Source: Actinoplanes sichuanensis (GTDB taxonomy: Bacteria; Actinomycetota; Actinomycetes; Mycobacteriales; Micromonosporaceae). From it: a stretch of DNA of 64,000 nucleotides. The stretch lies in assembly GCF_033097365.1 (NCBI RefSeq), contig NZ_AP028461.1, positions 558,001 through 622,000 on the forward strand, in the 5' to 3' direction. Position 1 is the stretch's first letter. Every line of letters begins with the position of its first letter. The translations under genes and the position numbers were made by a program. Below are positions 34,300 through 42,965 of the stretch, piece by piece. The notes below the pieces were generated by a model. It had not been told where the DNA came from and made no database searches. It was given only the letters and a program-made list of their open reading frames with translations.

Positions 34300-35756
34300 A
34301 CGGGGATGTTGTCGTGCATCAACGGCAGATAACGCCGGACCATCTCGTGCAGGGCGCGGTCCCGGTCGTACCCCTGGGTCTCCAGGGCGTGCAACGTCTC
34401 CACCTGCCAGGCCGCGCCGTTGCGGTGCCGCAGGCAGCGCTGCTCGATGATGCCGAGCAGCCGGTCCCGGTGGGCCGGGGCCACCCCCCACAGGTCGAGC
34501 CCGGCCGACGCCTGCGGCAGCAGCGACCGCAGCACCAGCTCGGTGACCGGCAGGGTGCCGTGGCCGGGCCAGAAGACCGTGGCGTCGATACCGTGCCGGG
34601 CACAGTTGTGAAAGTTCTCCTCGGCCGCCCGGAAACTCATCTGCGTCCACAGCGGCCGTTCCGCCTCGGCGATCGTGCGGGTCAGCCCGTAGTAGAACGC
34701 GGCGTTCGCGATCGTGTCGGCGACCGTCGGCCCGGCCGGAAGCACCCGGTTCTCGACCCGTAGGTGCGGGCGCCCGTTGACGACCGCGTAGATCGGCCGG
34801 TTCCACCGGTACACCGTGCCGTTGTGCAGGCGCAGCTCGCTGAGCTCCGGGATCTCACCGCGCTCCAGGATCTCGGCCGGATCGTGGATGTCGCAGATCG
34901 GCAGGAGCGCCGGGAAGTACCTGACGTTCTCCTCGAACAGGTCGAAGACACTGGTGATCCAGCGTTCCCCGAACCAGACGCGTGGGCGTACCCCCTGGGC
35001 TCTTATCTCCTCCGACCGGGTGTCGGTGGCCTGCTCGAACAGCGGGATCCGGGTCTCCCGCCACAGCTCCCGGCCGAACAGCAGCGGCGAGTTGGCGCCC
35101 AGCGCGACCTGGATGCCCGCGACGATCTGCGAGGCGTTCCAGTACGCGGCGAACTGCGCCGGGCTCACCTGGAGATGGAACTGGGTGCTGGTGCAGGCCG
35201 CCTCGGGCGCGATGGTGTCGGTGGTGACGGCCAGCCGGTCCACCCCGTCGATGCGGATGTCCAGGTCCTCGCCCCGGGCCGCGAAGATCTGCTCATTGAG
35301 CAGCTGGTAGCGCGGGTTGACGGTGAGCGCCTCGCCGGTGAGGTGCTCGCGCCGCAGGGTCGGCAGGATGCCGATCGTCACCATGTGCGCACCGGCCGCC
35401 CGGGCCCGCCGCTCGGCCTGGTTCAGGCTGGACCGCAGGCCGCGTTCCAGCTCGGCGAAGTCGTCGCCGGCCAACCGCCGCGGCGGCAGGTTGATCTCGA
35501 TGTTGAACTGGCCCAGCTCCGTCTGGAAGTCCGGATCGGCGATCGCACCCAGCACCTCGGCGTTGCGCATCGCCGGATCGGCGTGGTCGTCGATCAGGTT
35601 GAGCTCGATCTCCATGCCGGTCAGCGGACGTTCGAACTCGAAGCGTGCCTCGCGCAACATCGTCGCGAACACGTCGAGGCTACGGCGGATCTTCTGCCGA
35701 TAGCGGGTCCGGTCCTCGCGGGTGAAATTGGTCTGGTCGACTTTCTCGCCCACCAC
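34269..35756 (-). CDS. glutamate-cysteine ligase-like (GCS2-type) protein
   Basis: A 495-residue ATP-dependent carboxylate-amine ligase. Signatures: PLTGMEIELNLIDDHADP (Glu ligands of metal), LGQFNIEINLPPRRLAGDD, VNPRYQLLNEQIF, STQFHLQVSPAQFAAYWN, the RLHNGTVYRWNRPIY segment and HLRVENRVLPAGPTVADTIANAAFYYGL. Proteins of this length occur across actinobacteria as glutamate-cysteine ligase homologues; whether gamma-glutamylcysteine, an ergothioneine precursor or another amide is made is unclear. Start GTG 35756 (with a second GTG just after it) follows GGTGGTGC. It stands alone and is convergent with the cob operon, overlapping by 31 bp. Confidence 0.8.
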   Translation of the reverse strand: MVGEKVDQTNFTREDRTRYRQKIRRSLDVFATMLREARFEFERPLTGMEIELNLIDDHADPAMRNAEVLGAIADPDFQTELGQFNIEINLPPRRLAGDDFAELERGLRSSLNQAERRARAAGAHMVTIGILPTLRREHLTGEALTVNPRYQLLNEQIFAARGEDLDIRIDGVDRLAVTTDTIAPEAACTSTQFHLQVSPAQFAAYWNASQIVAGIQVALGANSPLLFGRELWRETRIPLFEQATDTRSEEIRAQGVRPRVWFGERWITSVFDLFEENVRYFPALLPICDIHDPAEILERGEIPELSELRLHNGTVYRWNRPIYAVVNGRPHLRVENRVLPAGPTVADTIANAAFYYGLTRTIAEAERPLWTQMSFRAAEENFHNCARHGIDATVFWPGHGTLPVTELVLRSLLPQASAGLDLWGVAPAHRDRLLGIIEQRCLRHRNGAAWQVETLHALETQGYDRDRALHEMVRRYLPLMHDNIPVHEWPGAAKG

Positions 35757-35931
35757 GCACCACCTTTCGAGCCGTCAGAGACGCCAGAGGAGCGCGCGGC
35801 GCCGTAGCCGCCGCCCCCCATCGTCATGATGACGGCTGTCGATGGCGGTGCGCCCGGTGCGGACCGTCCATTCTCGCCAGATGTCCAAACGATCTTTCAT
35901 GGGCGCGGTACGTACCCCGGCGGGCCGAAAA

Positions 35932-36453
35932 TCATCCCAGCCAGACGGCCATCACGGCGCCGAAGATCGTCACACCGACGGCGGCCTGCAGCAGCAGCGC
36001 CGGACCCATGTGCGACCACTGGGTGGGGATGCGCGGGGTCAGCGGCTGCATCGTCGTCAGGTTGACCACCTGCATCAGGCGGACCGGCAGCGTCGGGTCG
36101 GCCTGCGGCTCGGTGCGCACCTGGATCAGGTCGCCGCGGTGCAGCGCCGACTGCGGCAGCTGCCCGTGCATCTCGATCTCGTAGATCTGCCCGAGGTCGT
36201 CGCGCATCCGGACCGGCGTCACCAGGAACTCCGGACCCTTGCGCAGCTCCTTCAGGGTGCGCCGGGCCGGGGTCATCCGTAACAGGGAGCCGATCAGCTG
36301 GGCGATGCCGGCCAGCAGGAAGACGGCGAGGGCGACCGGCCGGCCGATACGCACCTCACGGGTGTAGGACGTCTGGAAACCGACGAAACGGCCGGTGATG
36401 ATCGGACTGACGTGCCGGAGGATCCGCTCGCGGTGCAGCTCGGTGTCGTCCAT
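35932..36453 (-). CDS. membrane protein of unknown function, 173 aa
   Basis: ATG 36453 has an excellent upstream site (GGAGGTGACC). The 173-residue product has a soluble N-terminus, one hydrophobic segment near residue 45 (VALAVFLLAGIAQLIGSLL), a beta-rich middle (EFLVTPVRMRDDLGQIYEIEMHGQLPQSALHRGDLIQVRTEPQ, here in two parts) that resembles a small OB- or SH3-like fold, and a C-terminal helix (GPALLLQAAVGVTIFGAVMAVWLG). I do not recognise a family. It is divergent from the giant repeat protein gene and 175 bp from the ligase gene. Confidence 0.7.
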   Translation of the reverse strand: MDDTELHRERILRHVSPIITGRFVGFQTSYTREVRIGRPVALAVFLLAGIAQLIGSLLRMTPARRTLKELRKGPEFLVTPVRMRDDLGQIYEIEMHGQLPQSALHRGDLIQVRTEPQADPTLPVRLMQVVNLTTMQPLTPRIPTQWSHMGPALLLQAAVGVTIFGAVMAVWLG

Positions 36454-36715
36454 GGGGGGTCACCTCCTGGAAGTACCTTCATGCTACGGAGCGAACACGT
36501 CTCAATACCGTGAGTGAATTTCCTCTCACTGCATACCGCCCGGTCACGTGCGCCGTCCCGATTTCCGCCAACCCGCCCCCCGATCCGCACTGATCTGGGG
36601 AAATCCACCCTCCGGCTACCCCCGAAGGGGTGAACTGGAGCGGAGCCGAGACAACCGGCGGGACCACCGTGTCGTCCCGGCAGGTGGACAGGCCGGGGAT
36701 GGGGGCGAACGGGCT

Positions 36716-39700
36716 ATGGCATCGACTTACGTCAAACCGGAAAGTGTGCTGGCCCGAACCGCGACCAAGATGGTCGAGGCGCACGGCGGCGGGCTCGGCC
36801 CGCACGACGGCATCACCGAGTGCCCCGCCTGCGGTGAGCCGCTGCCCTGCCGTACCGCCCAGGCCGCCGCCGAGGTCCTCGCCGCGGCCGGCCTCGCCGA
36901 GGCCTCCGGCCTCGTCGCCGCGACCCGGCCCGCCTGGACCCCACCCGCATCGGGCCTCATGCCACCCGCCACGCCGACACCGCCACCCTGGGTGGTCGAG
37001 GAGTCCGCACATGTTCCGGTCCCAGATCCCTCCGCGCCCGGGGGCTTCGCCTCATCCGGTACGGCCACCGGCTCCTTCTCCGGCGAGAATCCGCTTTCCG
37101 GGACGCCGCTCGATCCCGGCTCCGCCATCGCGGGGCTCGGGGGCGCCACGTTCGAAACGCCGTCCGGGGTCTCCGGCACCTTCCCCGGCGACTTCTCCAG
37201 CGGCACGTCCGGCAGTGGGCTCGGTGACTTCGCGGGTAGTGGGCTCGGTGGCGTTTCCGGCGCGGCTCGTGGTGACTTCCCCGGTGGCGCCTCAGGTGGC
37301 TTCTCCGGCGGTGAAGCCGGGGTCGCCGCTGGTCATGGCGGTCTCCCGGAGGGTGACTCCACCCTCGGCGCGGGATCCGGTGGCTTTCGTGCCGGTGATG
37401 GCGCACTCGGTCCGGGGGAATTCCGTCCCGGCGACGGTGCTCCCGGCGGATCCCGGTTCGGGGCTGCGCGGGGAGCGGTCCCGATGTCTTCGCCGGGCGT
37501 CGTGTCTTCGCCGGGTTCCATGTCTTCGCCCGGTGCGATGCCTCCGCCCGGTGCGATGCCTCCGCCGGGTGCGATGCCCCCACCGCCGGCTGACGGATCT
37601 CCCGCGGCCGGCGGATGGCAGGTGTCCGGAATATCCGGAACATCGCCCGGGGTGTCCGGGCCGCCGACCGCCGCCGAGGGCCACCGACCCTGGTCGGCGG
37701 CCGAGCCGTCCGGCCTGCGTCCCCCCGCGGCCGAACCGTCCCAGCCGAGTTGGGCGACCGAGGAGACCGGCTCCTGGCAGACGAGTGGTTCCGGACCGGC
37801 CGAGGGCTCCCGCCCGCCGTGGCTGATCGCCGAGGACGGATCCGGGTCCGCTCCGTCCGGCGGCGCCGGTCATGCGGCGTCCGGTCCGGCCGGTGGTCCA
37901 CCCCGGGAGATCTCGTCCGGTAGTTCGGCCCCGGGAATCCCGCCCGGCCCGTTCGGTCTGGGCGCGCCCGGCGCCCGCTCCGCCAACACGGGTCCGGCAC
38001 CCACTGAAGCGTCCGCGCCGGGCGGCCCCCTCTCCGGCCCGGGGGCGGGGACGGGCGTGGCTCCTGGCGACGCCGGTCCGAATCCGAGCGGTCTCGGTGC
38101 GGTTCCCGGTGGTTTCGGTTCGGCCCCGAGCGGTCCGGGTGCGGCTGCTGGTGGTTTCGGTTCGGCGCCGAGCGGTCCGGGTTCGGTTCCCGGTGGTTTC
38201 GGGCCGGCTCCGGGTGGGACGGGTGCCGTTCCCGGTGGTGCCGCGGGCGGTCTGGATGCGGCTTACGGCGGCGCCGGATCGGCTTCCGGCGGTGCGGGGG
38301 CGGCTCATGGCGTGACCGGATCGGCTCCGGGAGGTGCGGCCTACCCGGGCGCGTCGTCGCCGCGAAGCAGTCTGGCGTCCCGCGCCGGTCTCACCGGCCC
38401 CGGCATCGACACGCCCGCTGCTCAACCGGCCGAGGGCTCGTCGTCCTTCCCGCCCCACAACGGCCTCTTCCCGGGCTCTTCCGGCGGGAGTTCGTCGTTC
38501 CCGGGTTCCGCCTCCGGAACCGCGGCGGTGCCAGGCGGCTCCGGGATCCCCGGTGGGGGCCCGGCCTCCGGCAGTGCCGCGGTGCCGGGGAGTGGCCTCG
38601 GGGTTTCGGGCGTCTACCCCGGGGGCGAGCACCAGAGCGGTTCGGCCTTCCCCGCACCCGGCGGCGTGAGCCCGGGGTTCCCCAGCGGATCGTTCCCGCC
38701 CGGCACCTATCCGGGAGGAGATCCGGCGGGCGGACCGGTTCCTGGTGGTTCGTTCCCCGGTGGCGGTTTCCCGGGCGGCGAACCGGGCCGCACGGTCCCG
38801 GGACCCACCGTCCGTGCACCGTTCAACCAGCCCGGTGCGGCGACCTACGGCACCCCACCCGGCGAAGCCGGCCGACCTCCGGGCCCGGGAATGACCGCCC
38901 CGGGCGGCTTCGGCCAGTCCGTGTCCGGGCCGCACACGCCGGATGCTGAGGTCGCGGGCCGGCCGAGCTTCGGCCAGGACGCTCCCGGTGAGGGCGGATT
39001 CGGTCAGGGGATGCCTGGTCCGGGCGGTTTCGGGGGTGACCAGAACGCATCGGGTCAGGGCGGTTTCGGTCCGGGTCCGGGTGGCTTCGGTTCGGGCGTG
39101 CCCGGCCAGGGTGGGGTTGAGTCCGGCAGACCGGCCCAGGGTGACTTCGGATCGGGCATTCCGGGCCTGAGTAACTCCGGCCAGGGTGGTTTCGGCTCCG
39201 GCGCGTCCGGACCCGGTTCCTTCGACCAGGGCGGATTCAACCAGGGCGGATTCAACCAGGGCGGATTCGGGCAGGATCGGCCCGGTCCGGGCGGCCACGG
39301 CGAGGGTTTCGTTCCAGGCGCCTCGAACCAGAACGGCCCCGGCCAGGGTGGTTTCGGTCAGGCCGGCCCCGGCCAGGGTGGTTTCGGTCAGAACAGCCCT
39401 GGTCAGAACGGCCCCGGTCAGGGTGGTTTCGGTCAGGGGGCGCCTGGTGGCTCGTTCCCGGCGAGTGGCGATACGGGCGGTGCCACCTTCGGCGGCATGG
39501 CTCCCGGGGGAGTCGTCCCCGGGCGAAACGGCACCACGGACGCCGGAGGTTTCCCAGGTGGCGGCACTCCGGGCGGCTTCGATGCCACCGGGATGATGCC
39601 GGCCGTGCCGGTCACGCCGGGGCCGGGCACGATGCCACCCTCAGGGCAGAACCCGCCGACGTTCGGTGGCATGTCCGCGGCACAGAACCCGGCGTCGTTC

Positions 39701-40762
39701 GGCGGCCTGCCTGCTCCGGATTCGCCCGCCTCCGGTCCGGCACCGGTCGGCGGGATGCCCGGTTCGCCCTCCAACGCGCCGGGCCAACCGTCGTACGGCG
39801 GGATGCCGCCGGCCGCGCCGGGCCAGGCGGCGTTCGGTGGCATGCCCGCCCCGGGCGCGCCGCTGTCGGACGACGTGGACGAGCTGATGCGGCGGCCGCC
39901 CCTCTACAGCCAGCAGAACAGTCCGCTCGACGCACCCCGGTTCACCCGCTCGGCCCGCCCGCCGGCGACGGCCGCACCGCAGCTCCCGCCGATGCCGGGA
40001 ACCTTCGGAGCGCCCCCGGCACCCGCCCCGCAGGACCAGCCGGGGACTCCGCCGCAGGCTGCGATGCCCGCCCCGCAGCCCGGCGAGCCCATGACCACGC
40101 CTCCACTGATGAACCCCACATCCCGTTCACCGCAGCAGGCCCCGGACATGGGCCAGCACAATGCGCCGACGCCCGCGGCGGAAGGCGCTCAGCGCCCGGC
40201 CCTCTCCCCGTTGCAGGCGCCGGACATGGGTCAGCACAACGCCCCGAGCCCGTTGCAGGCGCCCGATATGGGGCAGCACAACGCGTCGCGGTCCCCGCTG
40301 CAGGCGCCCGATATGGGGCAGCACAACGCCCCGCGTTCGCCGTTGCAGGCGCCGGACATGGGTCAGCACAACGCGCCGCGGTCCCCGTTGCAGGCGCCGG
40401 ACATGGGTCAGCACAATGCCCCGAGCCCGTTGCAGGCGCCCGACATGGGTCAGCACAATGCGCCGCGTTCGCCGTTGCAGGCGCCGGACATGGGTCAGCA
40501 CAATGCGCCGCGTTCGCCGTTGCAGGCGCCCGATATGGGGCAGCACAACGCCCCGCGGTCCCCGCTGCAGGCGCCGGACATGGGTCAGCACAACACCGCC
40601 CCGCCCGACGGCGCTCCGGCCGACGAGCAGAACGCCCCGTCCGGTCTCCCGTCCCGGGGCGGCCCGGCCGCGGCCCGGCCGGCTCCGGACAGCGTCCCGG
40701 AGACGTTGGAGGATCCGTCGACGGCACCGAGCGGCCTGCCCGGCCGCCGCCCACGGCAGTAG
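36716..40762 (+). CDS. 1348-residue Gly/Pro-rich repeat protein
   Basis: ATG 36716 is chosen because the coherent N-terminus MASTYVKPESVLARTATKMV begins here, although no strong ribosome site is visible; the frame upstream looks non-coding. Residues about 1-90 are a folded-looking head with a small Cys motif (CPACGEPLPC) that may bind zinc. From about 100 on, the protein is almost wholly Gly, Pro, Ser and Ala: repeats of FGSAPSGPG and GGAGSASGG type (about 460-560), GGFGQ and GPGQGGFGQ (about 760-910), then ten copies of APDMGQHN in 14- to 15-residue units near 1140-1290. No signal peptide or membrane segment is present. A cytosolic scaffold or condensate-forming role is a guess. The function is unknown. 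Confidence 0.75.
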   Translation: MASTYVKPESVLARTATKMVEAHGGGLGPHDGITECPACGEPLPCRTAQAAAEVLAAAGLAEASGLVAATRPAWTPPASGLMPPATPTPPPWVVEESAHVPVPDPSAPGGFASSGTATGSFSGENPLSGTPLDPGSAIAGLGGATFETPSGVSGTFPGDFSSGTSGSGLGDFAGSGLGGVSGAARGDFPGGASGGFSGGEAGVAAGHGGLPEGDSTLGAGSGGFRAGDGALGPGEFRPGDGAPGGSRFGAARGAVPMSSPGVVSSPGSMSSPGAMPPPGAMPPPGAMPPPPADGSPAAGGWQVSGISGTSPGVSGPPTAAEGHRPWSAAEPSGLRPPAAEPSQPSWATEETGSWQTSGSGPAEGSRPPWLIAEDGSGSAPSGGAGHAASGPAGGPPREISSGSSAPGIPPGPFGLGAPGARSANTGPAPTEASAPGGPLSGPGAGTGVAPGDAGPNPSGLGAVPGGFGSAPSGPGAAAGGFGSAPSGPGSVPGGFGPAPGGTGAVPGGAAGGLDAAYGGAGSASGGAGAAHGVTGSAPGGAAYPGASSPRSSLASRAGLTGPGIDTPAAQPAEGSSSFPPHNGLFPGSSGGSSSFPGSASGTAAVPGGSGIPGGGPASGSAAVPGSGLGVSGVYPGGEHQSGSAFPAPGGVSPGFPSGSFPPGTYPGGDPAGGPVPGGSFPGGGFPGGEPGRTVPGPTVRAPFNQPGAATYGTPPGEAGRPPGPGMTAPGGFGQSVSGPHTPDAEVAGRPSFGQDAPGEGGFGQGMPGPGGFGGDQNASGQGGFGPGPGGFGSGVPGQGGVESGRPAQGDFGSGIPGLSNSGQGGFGSGASGPGSFDQGGFNQGGFNQGGFGQDRPGPGGHGEGFVPGASNQNGPGQGGFGQAGPGQGGFGQNSPGQNGPGQGGFGQGAPGGSFPASGDTGGATFGGMAPGGVVPGRNGTTDAGGFPGGGTPGGFDATGMMPAVPVTPGPGTMPPSGQNPPTFGGMSAAQNPASFGGLPAPDSPASGPAPVGGMPGSPSNAPGQPSYGGMPPAAPGQAAFGGMPAPGAPLSDDVDELMRRPPLYSQQNSPLDAPRFTRSARPPATAAPQLPPMPGTFGAPPAPAPQDQPGTPPQAAMPAPQPGEPMTTPPLMNPTSRSPQQAPDMGQHNAPTPAAEGAQRPALSPLQAPDMGQHNAPSPLQAPDMGQHNASRSPLQAPDMGQHNAPRSPLQAPDMGQHNAPRSPLQAPDMGQHNAPSPLQAPDMGQHNAPRSPLQAPDMGQHNAPRSPLQAPDMGQHNAPRSPLQAPDMGQHNTAPPDGAPADEQNAPSGLPSRGGPAAARPAPDSVPETLEDPSTAPSGLPGRRPRQ
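40204..40596 (+). repeat. nine tandem 42/45-bp units in the repeat protein gene
   Basis: Nine in-frame units of the form APDMGQHNAP(RS)PLQ, 42 or 45 bp long; one further copy lies about 65 bp upstream (40143). Units alternate between GGACATGGGTCAG and CGATATGGGGCAG variants, and the pattern of variants suggests unequal crossing-over among units. No unique spacers, so not a CRISPR array. Confidence 0.9.
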
Positions 40763-41017
40763 ACGTCGCGCTTTGGGCTGACGTCGCGGCTGTTCCGTAC
40801 CCGGGCGACGGAATCCGGGAGAGACTGCCGTCGGGACTGATCGCTCCTGGTGACGGACGCGACGCAGACCCGTCGGCGGCCGTCCGGCGGCCGATGGGGC
40901 GAGCGCGCGACGTAGCAGCGGGGTTTGGGGGGAGTGTGGAACGGGCAGTAGCTTCCGATGGCGGGGCGTGTGCCGGATCAGCCGGTGCTGCCCCGGGCCG
41001 CTTCCGGAAGGGGTGAC

Positions 41018-42154
41018 ATGCCCTCGCGAGGTCAGGTCGGGGAACCGGCCGAAAGCATGCTGGAGGATCTCGACGCGGCCGCGCTCGCCTACGCGGAGCG
41101 TCTGGACGGCGCGACCCCGGCCGAGGCCGAGGCGTCCCGGGAGCGGTTGATCCGGTTCTGTCTGCCGTTCGCCGGGCGGCTCGCCCGCCGCTACCGCGGG
41201 CGCGGCGAGCATCTGGAGGATCTGGAACAGGTCGCGCGTCTGGGCCTGGTCAAATCGATCGATCGGTACGATCCGGAGCGCGGCTCGTTCACGGCGTACG
41301 CGGTGATCACCATCTCCGGTGAGCTGAAGCGCCACTTCCGGGACCGCACCTGGGGTGTGCACGTGCCGCGCCGGGTGCAGGATCTGAGCCTGGAGGTCGG
41401 TCACGCCTCGATGCTGCTGACCGGCACGCTGGCTCGGAACCCGACGACGGGTGAGCTGGCCGACCGTCTCGGCGTGTCCGAGGAGGCGGTGCGCGAGGCG
41501 GTCGAGTCGGCCGCCGGTTACTCGCCGGCGTCGCTGAACGCCCCGGTCGCCGAGGACGGCGCGATGGAGTTCGGTGACCTGCTGGGCGGGCTGGACACCG
41601 AGCTGGAGTCGGTGACCGACAAGCTGACCGTCACCGATCTGCTGCTGCGTATGCCGGCCCGGGAGCGCCGGATGCTCGCGATGCGGTTCTACGGCAACCG
41701 CACCCAGGCGGAGATCGCCGAGGAGCTGGGCATCTCGCAGATGCACGTGTCGCGGCTGCTGAGCCGGGCGCTGACCTGGCTGCGTGAGGCGATGCTGAGC
41801 GACAACCCGCCGCACTGGGAGGGCGAGTCGCGGGCCGGCCGGCCGGGCATGCAGGTGGCGGTGACCCGGGAGGGCGGCGCCCTGGCGGTGCGGGTTCGCG
41901 GCGAGGTCGACCGGGACACCGCGGAGCGGCTGCGGGTCGGCCTGCGGCATGCGATCAACGGCGCGGGGGTACGGTCGGTGCTGGTCGACCTGACGGCGGT
42001 CCCGCTGGTGGACGCCGCGGGCGTGTCGGTGCTGCTGGACGCCGTGCAGACCGCCGCGGCGGCACGGGTCGAGTTCGGCGTGACGGGCGCTCAGCCGTAC
42101 GTCGCGAGGATCTTGGCAGTGTCGGGCCTGGCCGGTGTGCTGCGCCGGGCCTGA
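41018..42154 (+). CDS. SigB/SigF-type sigma factor fused to a STAS domain
   Basis: A 378-residue fusion. Residues about 40-265 are a full SigF-type sigma factor: GRGEHLEDLEQVARLGLVKSIDRYDPERG (region 2), the LKRHFRDRTWGVHVPRRVQDL signature, NPTTGELADRLGVSEEAV (region 3) and RFYGNRTQAEIAEELGISQMHVSRLL (region 4). A Pro/Arg linker leads to a STAS domain (about 278-378) of the anti-sigma antagonist type. At the usual phosphorylation site the sequence is D332-A-A-G instead of D-S-S-G, so the Ser target of an RsbW-type kinase is missing. ATG 41018 is chosen for GGAAGGGG; ATG 40958 would add 20 residues. Two STAS-ATPase fusions lie beside it. Confidence 0.9.
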   Translation: MPSRGQVGEPAESMLEDLDAAALAYAERLDGATPAEAEASRERLIRFCLPFAGRLARRYRGRGEHLEDLEQVARLGLVKSIDRYDPERGSFTAYAVITISGELKRHFRDRTWGVHVPRRVQDLSLEVGHASMLLTGTLARNPTTGELADRLGVSEEAVREAVESAAGYSPASLNAPVAEDGAMEFGDLLGGLDTELESVTDKLTVTDLLLRMPARERRMLAMRFYGNRTQAEIAEELGISQMHVSRLLSRALTWLREAMLSDNPPHWEGESRAGRPGMQVAVTREGGALAVRVRGEVDRDTAERLRVGLRHAINGAGVRSVLVDLTAVPLVDAAGVSVLLDAVQTAAAARVEFGVTGAQPYVARILAVSGLAGVLRRA

Positions 42155-42183
42155 TCGCGGATGGTGACGGACCGTGACGGCCG

Positions 42184-42912
42184 TCAGGGGCGGCGCAAAG
42201 CCGCCCAGACCACCTTGCCGCCGGTCGAGGGCAGATAACCCCAGCTGTAAGCGATCTCGTTGACCAGGCGCAACCCGCGCCCGGTGGCCGCTTGTGGCGG
42301 TCCGGAGAGGGACGGCGACGGTGGTTGTGGCGAGCCGTCCCGGACCGCGATGCTGAGGTACCGGTGCCGCAGTGACAGACGCAGCGTCATCATCGTGTCG
42401 GCGTGGTCGACGACGTTGGCGACGAGTTCGGTGACGATCAGGCTGGCCGGGGCGACCAGGTCGGGCAGGTCCCAGCGCACGCACGCCTCGGTGGCGACGT
42501 CGCGGGCGTGCCGGGTGGAGCCGCTGACCGGCAGTAGTTCTTCGCTGATCGACGGCATGGTGCTCCGTTCGTCGTGCAGGTGCGCGAGCGCGGCCGCGAC
42601 GGTGGGGTAGAGCGGCAGCCGATGGTTGGCCGCGGTGGAGAGCAGTTCACGGGTCTGCGGCCCGGGCGCGCAGAGCAGAACCGGCGTGCCCGGCCAGCGG
42701 GCCGCCTGCCGCAGCACCACCTTGAAGATCGACAGTGCGAGCGGCTGATCGACCCACATCGCGGACAGGTCGACGAGCAGTGCCTCGGGCTGTTCGGCGA
42801 GGCATTTGAGCAGTTGCTCGCGCAGGCTCGCGCTGTCGGTCAGCTGGAGACCGCCGGACAGCGCGGCCACCAGGTTGGCGCCGTCGCCGCTCACCTCACA
42901 CCGGATCGCCAT
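42184..42912 (-). CDS. STAS domain fused to an RsbW-like ATPase
   Basis: A 242-residue fusion: residues about 1-95 form a STAS-like domain (LVAALSGGLQLTDSASLREQ, LLVDLSAMWVDQPLALSIFKVVLRQ) in which the phosphorylatable DSSG site is replaced by VDQP, and about 120-242 form an RsbW/SpoIIAB-type HATPase with TELVANVVDHADTMMTL (N box), VRDGSPQPP and GRGLRLVNEIAYSWGY (G box). This combines an antagonist-like and an anti-sigma-kinase-like module in one chain. ATG 42912 begins MAIRCEVSG. It is convergent with the sigma-STAS gene (29 bp apart) and downstream of CheR-PAS on the same strand. Confidence 0.88.
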   Translation of the reverse strand: MAIRCEVSGDGANLVAALSGGLQLTDSASLREQLLKCLAEQPEALLVDLSAMWVDQPLALSIFKVVLRQAARWPGTPVLLCAPGPQTRELLSTAANHRLPLYPTVAAALAHLHDERSTMPSISEELLPVSGSTRHARDVATEACVRWDLPDLVAPASLIVTELVANVVDHADTMMTLRLSLRHRYLSIAVRDGSPQPPSPSLSGPPQAATGRGLRLVNEIAYSWGYLPSTGGKVVWAALRRP

Positions 42913-42965
42913 GGCACCGCCCTTCCGAGTGACTGGCGGTTTCCCCGCCCGGGGTGTGGTAAACG

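Noticed and set aside
37292..39298. Minus-strand open frame of 668 codons opposite the repeat protein
   Set aside because: Arg/Thr-rich mirror of a repetitive gene. The plus-strand frame is longer, has a structured head and is therefore preferred.
40204..40596. Possible CRISPR array
   Set aside because: The units are continuous, in frame and translated, with no unique spacers between them.
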